In this document: piece by piece, positions 1 to 10,079 of the stretch
Numbering within the stretch: the first letter of the stretch is position 1
Layout: every line of letters begins with the position of its first letter
Assembly (NCBI GenBank): GCA_035610365.1
Contig: CM069433.1
Location: 82,513,236 to 82,577,235 of the forward strand
Direction of reading: 5' to 3'
Length of the DNA: 64,000 nucleotides
Origin: Aquatica leii
Taxonomy: Eukaryota; Arthropoda; Insecta; Coleoptera; Lampyridae
Made by a program: the position numbers and the translations under genes
The notes under the pieces: model-generated
The model's database searches: none
Told to the model about the DNA's origin: nothing
The model's input: the letters and a program-made list of their open reading frames with translations, nothing else

Positions 1-805
1 AAAAAGAAACCCATTTTACGTTTAAATTCAAAGTAAAAGAACCGCAATTTTATTAAAAAACCAATTCCCATTTCAAATCTAATTATTGCCACTGACAATG
101 ATAACTATCAGACAACGTTCCTGATATCTAGCGATATTTAATTAAGTTAACTGAAGCTCGAAAAAAAACACTGTTTCATTAAACGTAATCCAGTAAGGAT
201 TTAATGGAATTTATTTGGGTTTGTTCTGAACACGTCTTCTCCATGACTTGTCCTATTTTCAGTTGATATTTGTGTTTTAACATAATTAGCAAACACTTTC
301 AATCCTGATAAAATATTCATGGCAAACTTTAATGTAATCATTAATGATTACTTGCACCACAACCTTTCTCTATTATTCAAATGCATAAGTGTATTTTTTT
401 TAGATAATCACTTAATCATTGGTTACAAATTTAGTGTGAGGTATTATTAATTTAGATATTAACCTCAATCTATGCATTTTTGGGCTTATTAGACATCAGC
501 GGTTTCTTCATATCCCGTTATAATTGTTAAATATAATTAATAACCATATATTTACACCTAATATTACTAGATACTATCCATAATAACAATAATACTCGTT
601 AATGTGAGCTGAAAGATACTGTTATAGTTGCTTAAATTAAGCGGTATTACTAGTCGAGTGAATAACGCTGTGTCCTAACAGCTTTATGTTGATTCAGGTA
701 TCTCAAGCTGCTTCACCATACAAATAATAAATTTTTAACAATCCGATTAGTAATGAAAATTAAATAAACGGAATAAATATATAAATTTAAAAATAGAGTT
801 TCACT
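1..805. other. AT-rich non-coding stretch
   Basis: No reading frame of recognisable content and no repeat structure was seen here. The short minus-strand frame at 713-937 is open only because it overlaps the left arm of the adjoining fold-back repeat. Confidence 0.6.
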
Positions 806-1868
806 AACCGACGAGAAACCACCAATAAAGTTCAGCAATAAAAGTATACCCCGAAAGAGGCTAGAAATATCTAAAAGATTCATTTTCAAATTGAGAAGCG
901 TTTTACCAATTTGAATATACACAATAAAGTAGTGCAATGCTTTCTATAAAAAAATTCTTTTTATGCGTGTGGAATTTTTCTAAACAAAGTAATTAGAACT
1001 GTTTATATATAGGTAAAAAAATAAAGAAACCGCAAAATATCTTTTTCAATTTCTTTCAAAAGTCTTTGATTGCTCAATGACTTTGAAAACACGGTATAAA
1101 AGGGCAAACTACCCTGTATTTAAAACTGTTTTTATGCTAGTTGAATTTTTTCAATTAAAGTAATTACAGCGGTTTGTATGTTCAAAAATTTCGAAATCGC
1201 AGAATATTCAATTTTTTCAACATTTTTCAAAAGCCTTTGATTGCTCAATGACTTTAAAAAAAATTGAAAAAATTGAATATTCTGCGATTTCTAAATTTTT
1301 GAACATACAAACCGCTGTAATTACTTTAATTGAAAAAAATCAACTAGCATAAAAACAGTTTTAAATAAAGGGTAGTTTGCCCTTTCATACCGTGTTTTCA
1401 AAGCCATTGAGCAATCAAAGACTTTTGAAAAAAATTGAAAAAATTGAATATTCTGCGATTTCTACATTTTTGAACATACAAACCGCTGTAGTTACTTTAA
1501 TTGAAAAAAGTCAACTAGTATAAAAACAGTTTTAAATAAAGGGTAGTTTGCCCTTTCATACCGTGTTTTCAAAATCATTGAGCAATCAAAGACTTTTGAA
1601 AAAAATTGAAAAAACTAAATATTTTGCGATTTCTTTATTTTGTTACCTATATATAAACTGTTCTAATTACTTTGTTTGGAAAAACTCCACACGCATAAAA
1701 AAAAAATTTTATAGAAGGCCTTGCACTACTTTATTGTGTATATTCAAATTCGCCAGACAATTGGTAAAACGCTTCCTAATTTGAAAATGAATCTTTTAGA
1801 TATTTCTAGCCTCGTTCGAGGTATACTTTTATTGGTGAACTTTATTGCTGGTTTCTCGTCGGTAGTTT
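806..1868. repeat. Fold-back element with ~171-bp internal subrepeats
   Basis: The sequence around 806-1070 (containing ccgacgagaaacc, tttcaaattgagaag, and a run resembling gtgtggaatttttctaaac) returns as its reverse complement around 1590-1868 (tttggaaaaactccacac, aatttgaaaatgaatc, ggtttctcgtcgg). Between the arms lies a subunit containing attgaatattctgcgattt, gaacatacaaaccgctgta and gagcaatcaaagacttttg. It is present once in inverted orientation (about 1050-1255) and in tandem on the plus strand, with the same landmark near 1272, 1443 and 1614, a spacing of 171 bp. No transposase is inside, so it is a non-autonomous fold-back or long-TIR element. Target duplications were not identified and the boundaries are approximate. 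Confidence 0.75.
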
Positions 1869-1906
1869 CACTATGCAACGTCATGGCCACATTAATGTTA
1901 ACGTAA

Positions 1907-3000
1907 CGTATCTATTGCATAAAGAAATTGGTACAGTAAACAAATGTACTAATTAATTGGAATAATAAACTGTGATGTTACTTTGTGCCCTTGTACTTGT
2001 ACGCTGTCGTCAAGTGACGGTTGCAGTTTTTCATTTCAGCAAATTTAATTATCTTGATCTCAAATTTCATTATGTAGATTACACAGGTATGTAAGATTAG
2101 TACGTAATGTTCGTGTCTAGCTAAATCTAGTTAAGTCGCATTCAACAAAGGTAAAAAGTAAAAAAATCGATTACACTTATTTTTTTCATTGTAGGTGTAT
2201 TCTCGATCGGACATGTAAAGTAAAATATACAATAAGTTTTGTAACTTATAAACAACATTTAACTACGCTCTTTTTAAGCATGTTTTGAATATTGCATCAA
2301 AAAACCGTATCTGAAATGTACAAAACCAAAAAAAAACAAGACATGTAAATAAATCGGCATCAATATTAAGTTTTGGTTAATTATTTAGCTCAACTATGCA
2401 CATCAAATAAAAGAAATTTTGAACAAACATTTCAAGTACTTCAATTTTATTATTTATAATAAATGAAATAAGTGAAATAATGACCTTAATAATATGAATT
2501 TTTAGTAGCAGAAGATGATGCAAATTAATTCTTAAGCATATAAAAGTTTGAAAGAAATTGTATAAAGTGTACGGGGAAATCATGCGTCCAATATCGCCTC
2601 AGTGATATAATAGATTTAAAAAATACATCAACAATTTTTCAATAATAACTTCTTAATTATTACAGATTGACATGGATTTTTGTGGCATGCAAGAATGGGA
2701 ATAAGTAAATAACTAACGTAGACCAATGCCCAAAGAAATTAATTGCATTTTTAGTGACAATCATGTTAAATAAACGAAGATTACATGTTCTATCGGATAC
2801 GTAAACACCAATCAATGATCAAAATTATTTTATTTATTAACAATATACTTCATACAATGTACGAAGTTTATTAAATTAATAATATATGTTATTATTATTA
2901 ATAATTAAAAACGTTGATTAAACGAATATGTTTTATCGACTGAAACAATGTACATAGTACGTTATAGTTATTCTCGAATAAAGTACGCGTACTACTGAAA
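1907..3000. other. AT-rich non-coding stretch
   Basis: No gene, exon-like segment or structured repeat recognised. Confidence 0.55.
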
Positions 3001-3004
3001 TATA

Positions 3005-4280
3005 GCCTGTTTCAGAGTAAGCACCTTATTATTTTTAGCCACACTATGGGTACTACTTTCAAATTATTTGACAGTAATATGTTTCAAGACATTCTCTACA
3101 CGATGGTGATATCAGATTTTCAATTAGAAGAATGCCATCATTTTGTCTTATTATGGAGATCCTAAAAACATTCTAAAAAAATTTACATCAAATAAAAATT
3201 AGGTATTTCCAAAAAATGCTCGAAATGTTTTCCTTCTTTTTCAATACATAAATTGAAACGTAGTCGAATAGAGCCAATAGATCGAAGGATCATTTCCGAA
3301 AAAAAATTTTGTTTATGCAAGTACGAATTCTTGCATACATATTTTCAATAGTTGTTGGTTCAACGATGTCCACCTGGGATTATATATACTCCAGAGAAAA
3401 AAGTCCAGTGGTGTCATATCACTTGAGCAAGGTGGATAAGCAACTGGTCTTCCACGACCAATCCAACGGTTCTCGTATCGATTATTTAAAAACTCTCTAA
3501 CTGGAAAAGCATAATATGCTGGAGCGCCATCGTGCTGCCACCACAAATTATTTCTGATATTTTGTGGGAGTCATTTAAATGATTTTGAATTTCATTTTCT
3601 AATCAATTGAAGTAATTCTCTCCGTTTAGTCTATTAATGTGCAATGTGCTGTCCTATAATTCCACACCACACGTTTAAACTCCATCGATGTTGACAAGGT
3701 CGCTCATGGGCCCAGTGTGGATTTACATTATCGTAATAATGCATGTTATTTCTTACAACAGCATCATTTCGAAAACTTGCTTTGTCCAAAAATAAAACGT
3801 TGTTAAAAAAGTTTTTATTCTGTCCTATCAGTTGCAAACTCCACAGTGCAAAATTAATTCTTAACAGAAAATCATTTTCGGTTAATTCTTGGTAAAAATC
3901 CTCCAGACCGAAGTATGCGATATTCCAACCAAATTTGGAACCTGCCTAGTACTGACATGGGGATTCTCAATAATGTATAGCATTACATGGTTTTCGTTGT
4001 CGTCATTGCAAGCAGGTGGGTTTTCATGTACCGGTTTCTTACAATCTGGCTGCTTCATAAGGAGCTTTAACTGCTTTTCCAAATATTTGGAGTAAATCAA
4101 TTAAATTTAAATTAACAATTATAATCTTCAATAATACAATTGTTATTAACGAGCACTGACAACTAAATTGCACTGGTTGACGTTTGACTACTAGATTAAA
4201 GTTTAATTGTTTTGTTTGTTTTGTGTCTACCGCTACTTGATATTTGGACAAAAATAACATCGAGTGTAAAACATTCATGC
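3005..4280 (-). pseudogene. Degenerate mariner-like transposase with arthropod-type HTH
   Basis: Read on the minus strand this is a decayed transposase in pieces. At 3882-4100 it has the HTH-linker motif ENPHVSTRQV followed by GISHTSVWRI. At 3634-3837 it has the first catalytic region (FLDKASF, then NVWCGIIG). At 3313-3546 it has MWWQHDGAPAYY and PLDFFLW, around the second and third acidic positions. Near 3200-3300 a frame reads CIEKEGKHFEHFL, the family's C-terminus. This order is that of the Tc1/mariner-superfamily proteins widespread in arthropods that carry a DUF4817-type N-terminal domain. The pieces lie in different frames and the usual first-motif acid-acid pair is altered (DK), so it is dead. 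A subterminal block near 3030-3055 recurs at 30,038-30,060. Target duplications are not resolved. Confidence 0.85.
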
Positions 4281-4289
4281 GCTACTAGA

Positions 4290-5169
4290 TTAATACGTTA
4301 GTTTGCTTTTTTAGAGAGAAAGAAATGAATTTTTTAAAAAATCGAAATGTTATCGTAAAAATAATGTTTTTAGGATCTCAATAATAGAAAAAATACTACA
4401 ACTACAATTTTTTAATATAAATTTAGAAAAATTAATTTTGTAATAAACCTAAAACAAAAAATTCAAAAAGAGACTTGACGAAAAGAGAAATTCCTTTAAT
4501 TGGAATTAAAAAATTAACAAAGCAAGGAAGATCATTTGTCACAGTAATGTGACGTAAATAATTTAATTATTCAAACTAAAGGTAAAAAGCGATGAAATTA
4601 TAGAAATGAAAACTGAGACAACATAGATTTTTTGTAAAATTGGATTTAAATTTATTTAAGAAAAAGTTAACAAAAAGCTTAAAAACATCTCATTTTTGTT
4701 TTCAATTAAAAATTAAAATAAAGAATACCTATTAAATAAAATTAAACATTTAACGTCAAAATGGAATACTTTAAAGAACCAAAGAAGAAGAAATGAAAAG
4801 TAGCATAATTGTAATTTGTTAAAATATGGACAAAAGTTTATTATTAAAAAAATTTTTAAGCTTACAGTGAAAAACGAAACGAAAAACCAAAACAAAGAAT
4901 TCTTCAGATTTGAACCGTGGCAATCTAATCGACGTTTTCTTACTTTTATTTTAACTGTTTAGTTTGATTCAATGCATTAATTTTCATCCCATGCTAAATT
5001 CTCTTAATTTTTTGTTAATTCTTTTGTTTTTGACAAAAACTTTGAATTGATAAAATAAAATTGCGGTATCTCTGCTTTTCGTATCTCTTTATTTTAAGAT
5101 TTTCTAAAATACATTTTGACATTTCTTCACATGCCTGATTTGAATTTTCTAGTCAATAAAATTACTTTT
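4290..5169. other. AT-rich non-coding stretch
   Basis: Low-complexity A/T-rich DNA with no gene or repeat structure that I recognise, ending at the copia target site. Confidence 0.55.
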
Positions 5170-5174
5170 GTTAT

Positions 5175-5382
5175 TGTTGGAAATAAGTTAATCGAAACGT
5201 GCCCGTCGTTAAAAATGTATATATGTGTGCGTTGTTAATACATGCGTGAATACAGCGAGTAGTAATAAAGAGCGTTAAGCGCGGATAAGTCGCATGCCAG
5301 TTGTACTCGCGCATTTATTTGTTTTAAGTTGTAGTATTTCTTTTATTATAATAAACTTTGATTTCACTTCATTTTTCTGTCA
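5175..5382 (+). repeat. copia 5' LTR
   Basis: This runs from tgttggaaataag to tttttctgtca. It appears identical to the LTR at 9470-9677 and carries the promoter and polyadenylation functions expected of an LTR. An AATAAA-like stretch (gtaataaagagcg) is inside. The target duplication gttat precedes it at 5170-5174. Confidence 0.96.
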
Positions 5383-5400
5383 GGTTATGGGCCCAGAAAC
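5383..5400 (+). promoter_or_regulatory. copia-type primer-binding site
   Basis: ggttatgggcccag begins directly after the LTR. It is the same motif that follows the Drosophila copia 5' LTR, where a fragment of initiator methionine tRNA primes minus-strand synthesis. Priming by that tRNA fragment here is inferred from the match. Confidence 0.85.
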
Positions 5401-5497
5401 GCCCAAAGTGCTATTTTAAAAAATAATAGTGTGTAAAGTGTAAGTGAATCATAACGATAATAAGGAAAACGCGTGGCGCGAAGGATTACGTTAAAAA

Positions 5498-6847
5498 ATG
5501 GCTACGGCAACGGGTTTCGCGAACATTGAAAAATTAACAGAAAGCAATTATGAATTGTGGAAAGTGCAAATGAAAAGTGTACTAGTTTTCAATGATTTGT
5601 GGCAATACGTCAATGGTACGGAAGTGAAACCAACAGAAAATTTTATTAATTGGATAAACAAAGATTCGAAGGCGTTGGCATTAATAAATCTTTCCATTTC
5701 GCATGGGCAGTTAAATCATGTAAAAAAGGCATGCTCATCGAAGGAAGCATGGGATGCACTTCAAGCGATATTTGAATCGCGCGGCCCGGTAAGAAAAGCA
5801 GCTTTGTATAAGCAATTGTTACGGATGGAAAAGAAACCTAATGTTAGCATGACACAATATTTAGCAGATTTCACACGCAATGCAGAACACCTGGAAGAAG
5901 CAGGAATTCAAATTCAAAATGAATTATTATCAATTATGCTGTTAAGTTCGTTACCTACAGATTATGATAGTTTTACCATTGCAATTGAAACGCGTGATGA
6001 AATACCGACGCTTGAAAATTTAAAAATTAAACTTATTGAAGAGGAGGCGAGACAGAATGATCGATCTTCAAGAACAAGCGATATAGAAAATGTAAGCACT
6101 GCTATGATTACAAAAGGTCATTCATACCAAACGAAACAAAATAATGTTTCTGGGAAGTATAAATACACGAAATCCGATACGCACTTTAAAGGCAAATGTT
6201 TTAAGTGTAATAAATACGGTCATAAAAGTCGAGATTGTAAATTAAAATTTAAATCTAACGAAGCAAATAAAGTGAATGACGCGATGACAGTTATTGCATG
6301 TAATACGGGAATTGATAAATCAAATTCGTGGTACCTTGATAGTGGCGCAACCAAGCATATGTGTAACAATAAACAAAATTTTGTAAGTTTAAATGAAAGT
6401 GAACAATTAAAAGTTTATACGGCCGCAGAACATTTTATAGAATCCACCGGAAATGGAGACGTAAATTTAAACGCGAAAATAAACAATCGTTTCACGAATA
6501 AAGTAAAATTAAAGAACGCATTATACGTTCCCGAACTTCGAAACAATTTACTTTCTGTTTCAAGTGTTACCGACAATGGTTATACGGTTACCTTTATGAA
6601 AGATAAAGCAATTATTAATCGAAAGGATGGTTCGGTAGTTCTTACAGCATCAAAACGTGATCAACTTTATGTAGTGAACGAAAAAGAAGAAAGTGTTGCA
6701 TTTGTACGTGACAACGATGTTGAAAATTTAGTTAGATGGCATCAAAGGTACGGACATTTAAACGTTAACGATTTGAAAAGAATGGAAAACGAAAATATGG
6801 TGTCTGGTATGAATTTGCATTCAAAAAAAAAAATAATTAAATTGTGA
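5498..6847 (+). pseudogene. gag-pol: copia Gag, protease and integrase start (broken frame, part 1)
   Basis: 449 codons from the first ATG of the element. The N-terminus has the Gag-like LTESNYELWKVQM. A CCHC zinc knuckle CFKCNKYGHKSRDC lies near residues 233-246. The aspartic protease site LDSGATKHMC is near residue 280. The pre-integrase histidine pair (WHQRYGHLN) is near residue 410. The frame ends just after an 11-A run at about 6823-6833, and the protein continues in another frame with the CEVCAKSK cysteine pair that completes the HHCC zinc-binding domain. The break is therefore a length change in the A run, either real or a sequencing error. Gag coats the RNA in the particle and the protease cuts the polyprotein. 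Confidence 0.93.
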
Positions 6848-6848
6848 A

Positions 6849-7541
6849 GTGTGCGCAAAAAGTAAAATTCATGTGCAACCGTTTAAACAATCGACAAATC
6901 GTGAAAAAGAAACTTTGGGTTTAGTGCACTCAGACATATGTGGACCAATGAAAACTGAATCATTAGGTGGCGCGAAATATTTTGTAACGTTTATTGACGA
7001 TCACTCACGTTATACGGAAGTTGTTATGCTCCGAAATAAGTCCGATATTTTCCAAGCTTTCAAAAATTACAAAACAAGAGCAGAAAAACAAACTGGCCAC
7101 CGCATAAAAAAGCTTCGAACGGATAATGGAAGAGAATATTTATCAAGTCAGTTCATGAGTTTCCTTGAAGATGATGGAATAGTACATCAACTAAGTGTTG
7201 AGTATACACCTCAGCAAAACGGCGTTGCAGAGCGAGCTAATCGAACGTTGGTCGAAATGGCACGTTGCATGATGTTACAAGCTAAGCTTCCAGATTCCTT
7301 GTGGGCCGAAGCAGTGAATACAGCAACCTTTTTGAGAAACAGGTGTGCTACTAAGTCTTTAAATGGGACCACTCCCTTTGAGGCATGGTCAGGAAGAAAG
7401 CCGCACGTTAGTTTTCTGAGAATTATAGGCAGTAAAGCTATTGCATTAAATAAAAATCAAAGAAGAGGAAAATTTCAACCGAAAGGTGATGAATATGTGC
7501 TGGTAGGTTATTCAGATGAATCCAAAGCTTATCGTTTGTGA
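6849..7541 (+). pseudogene. pol: copia integrase catalytic core (broken frame, part 2)
   Basis: This continues from the A-run break. It contains the integrase D,D35E core: HSDICGP (first Asp), RTDNGREY (second Asp), and TPQQNGVAERANRT (Glu). The enzyme inserts the cDNA into the host genome. The frame ends in TGA at 7539-7541, and the homologous continuation is in the frame that starts within 7516-7560. A second small length change therefore lies near 7540, beside a TG-repeat-like stretch (gtttgtg). Confidence 0.93.
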
Positions 7542-7920
7542 AACGAGAACAAAGCTAGTCATCAAAGCTCGAGATGTAAAATTTATCGAGAACATTGAAC
7601 CTAATGAAACAGCATCAAAAGAAATTTTTATGCTGCCAGATCAAACAGTTGGCATGACGCACGAAGAGGACGATGAAACTTACGAAGATAATACAGAACA
7701 TAACTTAAAAATAGAAGTTGAAGCAGATGTTCAGGAAGAGAGCTATCAAACTGATGAAGAAGAAGCAAGTCATAGTACTCGACGAGGACCAGGTCGTCCA
7801 AAACTCTTAAGAGATGGTCGCCGAGATAGACCGTCAAAGATTTACAAAACCAAGATCAAAGAATGGGTAGATCCCGAATCAGCAACAGATGCTTTGAAAC
7901 ATGAAAACAAAGAAGCATGA
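7516..7920 (+). pseudogene. pol: copia integrase C-terminal and linker region (part 3)
   Basis: The first residues match the integrase tail (KLVIKARDVKFIEN). An acidic linker and a basic RRGPGRPKLLRDGRRDRP stretch follow, resembling the AT-hook-like basic motif often found between integrase and reverse transcriptase in copia polyproteins. It stops at TGA (7918-7920). The next segment is in the same frame and continues the protein, so this stop is a point nonsense change, not a frameshift. Confidence 0.88.
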
Positions 7921-7929
7921 CTAACCGCC

Positions 7930-9441
7930 ATGAAAAACGAGTACGACACATTACAACAAAACAAGACATGGATTCTTGTACCAAGGCCAATACATAAAAA
8001 AGTTCTAACAAACAGATGGGTGTTCAAAACGAAATTTGACGAAGATGGAAAAATTAAGAAACACAAAGCAAGGCTAGTAGCCCGCGGAAACACTCAAAAA
8101 TATGGGGTCGATTATGAAGAAGTGTTTGCACCAGTAACAAGATACGAAACAATCCGTACGTTATTGGCAGCTTGTGTAAATAAAGAATTGCACGTACATC
8201 AAATGGATGTAGTTTCTGCTTATGTGCAAAGTGAGTTACACGACGAAGTATATATGGAACAACCGGATATGTTTGTTGAACACGGCAACGAAGAAAAAGT
8301 CTGCAAGTTATTGAAACCACTATATGGACTGAAGCAATCAGGTCGGGAATGGTACAATAAACTGGATGGTTATTTGACCAAAATTGGAGGTAAACGTACC
8401 CCAGCAGATCCGTGTGTTTACGTATTTGGCGAAGAAGATGAATTGGTTATTGTGTTAGTTTACGTTGACGATTTAATTTTGGCTGCGAAAAAGATTCAAA
8501 ATCTCGAATCAATAAAATTAAAATTGGAGTCATCATTCAAGATGGTAGACCTTGGTCAAGTTAGCAACATCCTTGGAATCACTGTACAACGAGAAGGAGC
8601 TACAGGAAGTATTCACCTTTCACAGAAAAGGTATGTTGAGGAATTAGTTGAAAAGTTCAATATGGAAACTGCAAAGACAGTGTCGACTCCGATCGAACCT
8701 AACTTGAAAATTTCAAAAGAAGAATGTCCAAGAACAGAAGAAGAAAGGGACGAGATGAAGAACAGGCCGTACAGAGAATTAATTGGAGGTCTGATTTATT
8801 TAGCTAATGCAACTCGTCCAGATATAGCGTTTGCAGCCAGTACATTAAGTCGTTTTTGTTCCGATCCAGGAAAAAGTCATTGGGTTACTGCGAAACGTGT
8901 ATTGAGATATTTAAAAGCTACATCTCATTATGGCATTACGTATGTTAAAAATGAAGAAAACCTCATGGCATACTCAGACTCGGATTGGGCTGGAGACATC
9001 GATGATCGAAAATCATGTACGGGTAATGTCCTAATCCTGGCTGGAGGTCCAATTAGTTGGAAATCGAAAAAGCAATCTTCAGTGGCATTATCAACAATGG
9101 AAGCGGAATACGCGGCGCTTTCAGAAATTTCTCGTGAAGTTGTTTATGTTAGTAGACTGTTAACACATATGGGTTTTTATAAATATGCAAAACCACCAGT
9201 GAAGGTCTTTTGCGACAATCAAAGCGCAATTGAATTGTCAAAAAATGCTGTGTTTCACAAACGAAGTAAGCATATAGATATACGTTTTCACTTTACTCGT
9301 GAATTACTAGAAAATAAATATATCATCATTAACTATGTAGAAACGAATTATATGCTTGCTGACATTTTGACGAAATCTTTAACTAAATGTAAACACGATA
9401 AATGTGTAGAGATGTTAAACTTAAATAGATCATGTAATTAA
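7930..9441 (+). pseudogene. pol: copia reverse transcriptase and RNase H (part 4)
   Basis: 503 codons, in frame with part 3 beyond the single TGA. The reverse transcriptase begins with NRWVFKTKFDEDGKI and KARLVARGN, then QMDVVSAYV (first catalytic Asp) and YVDDLILA (catalytic YVDD, near residues 178-185). RNase H follows with AYSDSDWAGD, STMEAEYAALSE and FCDNQSAI, ending in the KHIDIRFHF and ADILTKSL motifs usual for copia. All key catalytic residues are present and this part is uninterrupted. The first ATG is an artefact of the upstream stop, because the natural product is a polyprotein. Confidence 0.95.
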
Positions 9442-9460
9442 TATGTAGGGCACATATCGA

Positions 9461-9469
9461 TAGGAGGAG
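9461..9469 (+). promoter_or_regulatory. copia polypurine tract
   Basis: taggaggag directly abuts the 3' LTR, the position of the primer for plus-strand DNA synthesis. Confidence 0.85.
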
Positions 9470-9677
9470 TGTTGGAAATAAGTTAATCGAAACGTGCCCG
9501 TCGTTAAAAATGTATATATGTGTGCGTTGTTAATACATGCGTGAATACAGCGAGTAGTAATAAAGAGCGTTAAGCGCGGATAAGTCGCATGCCAGTTGTA
9601 CTCGCGCATTTATTTGTTTTAAGTTGTAGTATTTCTTTTATTATAATAAACTTTGATTTCACTTCATTTTTCTGTCA
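9470..9677 (+). repeat. copia 3' LTR
   Basis: 208 bp, by eye identical to the 5' LTR, followed by the target duplication gttat at 9678-9682. Confidence 0.96.
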
Positions 9678-9906
9678 GTTATTTATTTTCATTTTTTAAA
9701 CAATGTTTCACTATAGAATATAGATTCTATAAAATAAATTTAAATCAAAAAATATTGTAATGGCCAATGGCTCTCTTTAGTTTTGTTTATTTATATTTTT
9801 TTTATTTTTCGACAAAACTAATTCTTTATTTTCTTTTCTTGAATATTTATTTTAAATGTTTCTGAAATAAACTTCAATCTATTTATTAAAAAAAATTATA
9901 ATGGAT

Positions 9907-10071
9907 TGCATCCATGGGCGCCCATACAGTAATTTCCAGGAGGGGGAGGGCAATTTGGGGAAGATTATTATAAGCGTATCGTTATTTAAGAAATTATTAC
10001 TGCTTAGAGTCCGAGTCCAGGGGAGGGCTACTGCCCCCTCTTGCCCCTCTTTATGGGCGCCCATAATTGCA
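9907..10071. repeat. Small inverted-repeat element with atgggcgcccat ends
   Basis: The self-complementary 12-mer atgggcgcccat occurs at 9914-9925 and 10053-10064. It is flanked on the outside by tgca in inverted orientation, so the ends match over about 20 bp with a few mismatches. The interior is GC-rich with purine and pyrimidine tracts (gggggaggg; tgccccctcttgcccc), unlike the AT-rich surroundings. It looks like a MITE-type non-autonomous element. The family is unknown and no target duplication is certain. The reading frames across it are by-products of this composition. Confidence 0.55.
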
Positions 10072-10079
10072 TCTCCGTG

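Larger units (their letters stand above)
5175..9677 (+). mobile_element. Complete Ty1/copia LTR retrotransposon, 4,503 bp
   Basis: Two 208-bp LTRs that begin TG and end CA appear identical base for base and bound a gag-pol region. The element is flanked by the 5-bp duplication gttat (5170-5174 and 9678-9682), the size usual for copia elements. A primer-binding site follows the 5' LTR and a purine tract precedes the 3' LTR. Domain order is gag, protease, integrase, reverse transcriptase, RNase H, which defines Ty1/copia. Identical LTRs mean a very recent insertion. The coding region nonetheless carries two frame breaks and one in-frame stop, so this copy as written cannot make full Pol. Confidence 0.97.
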
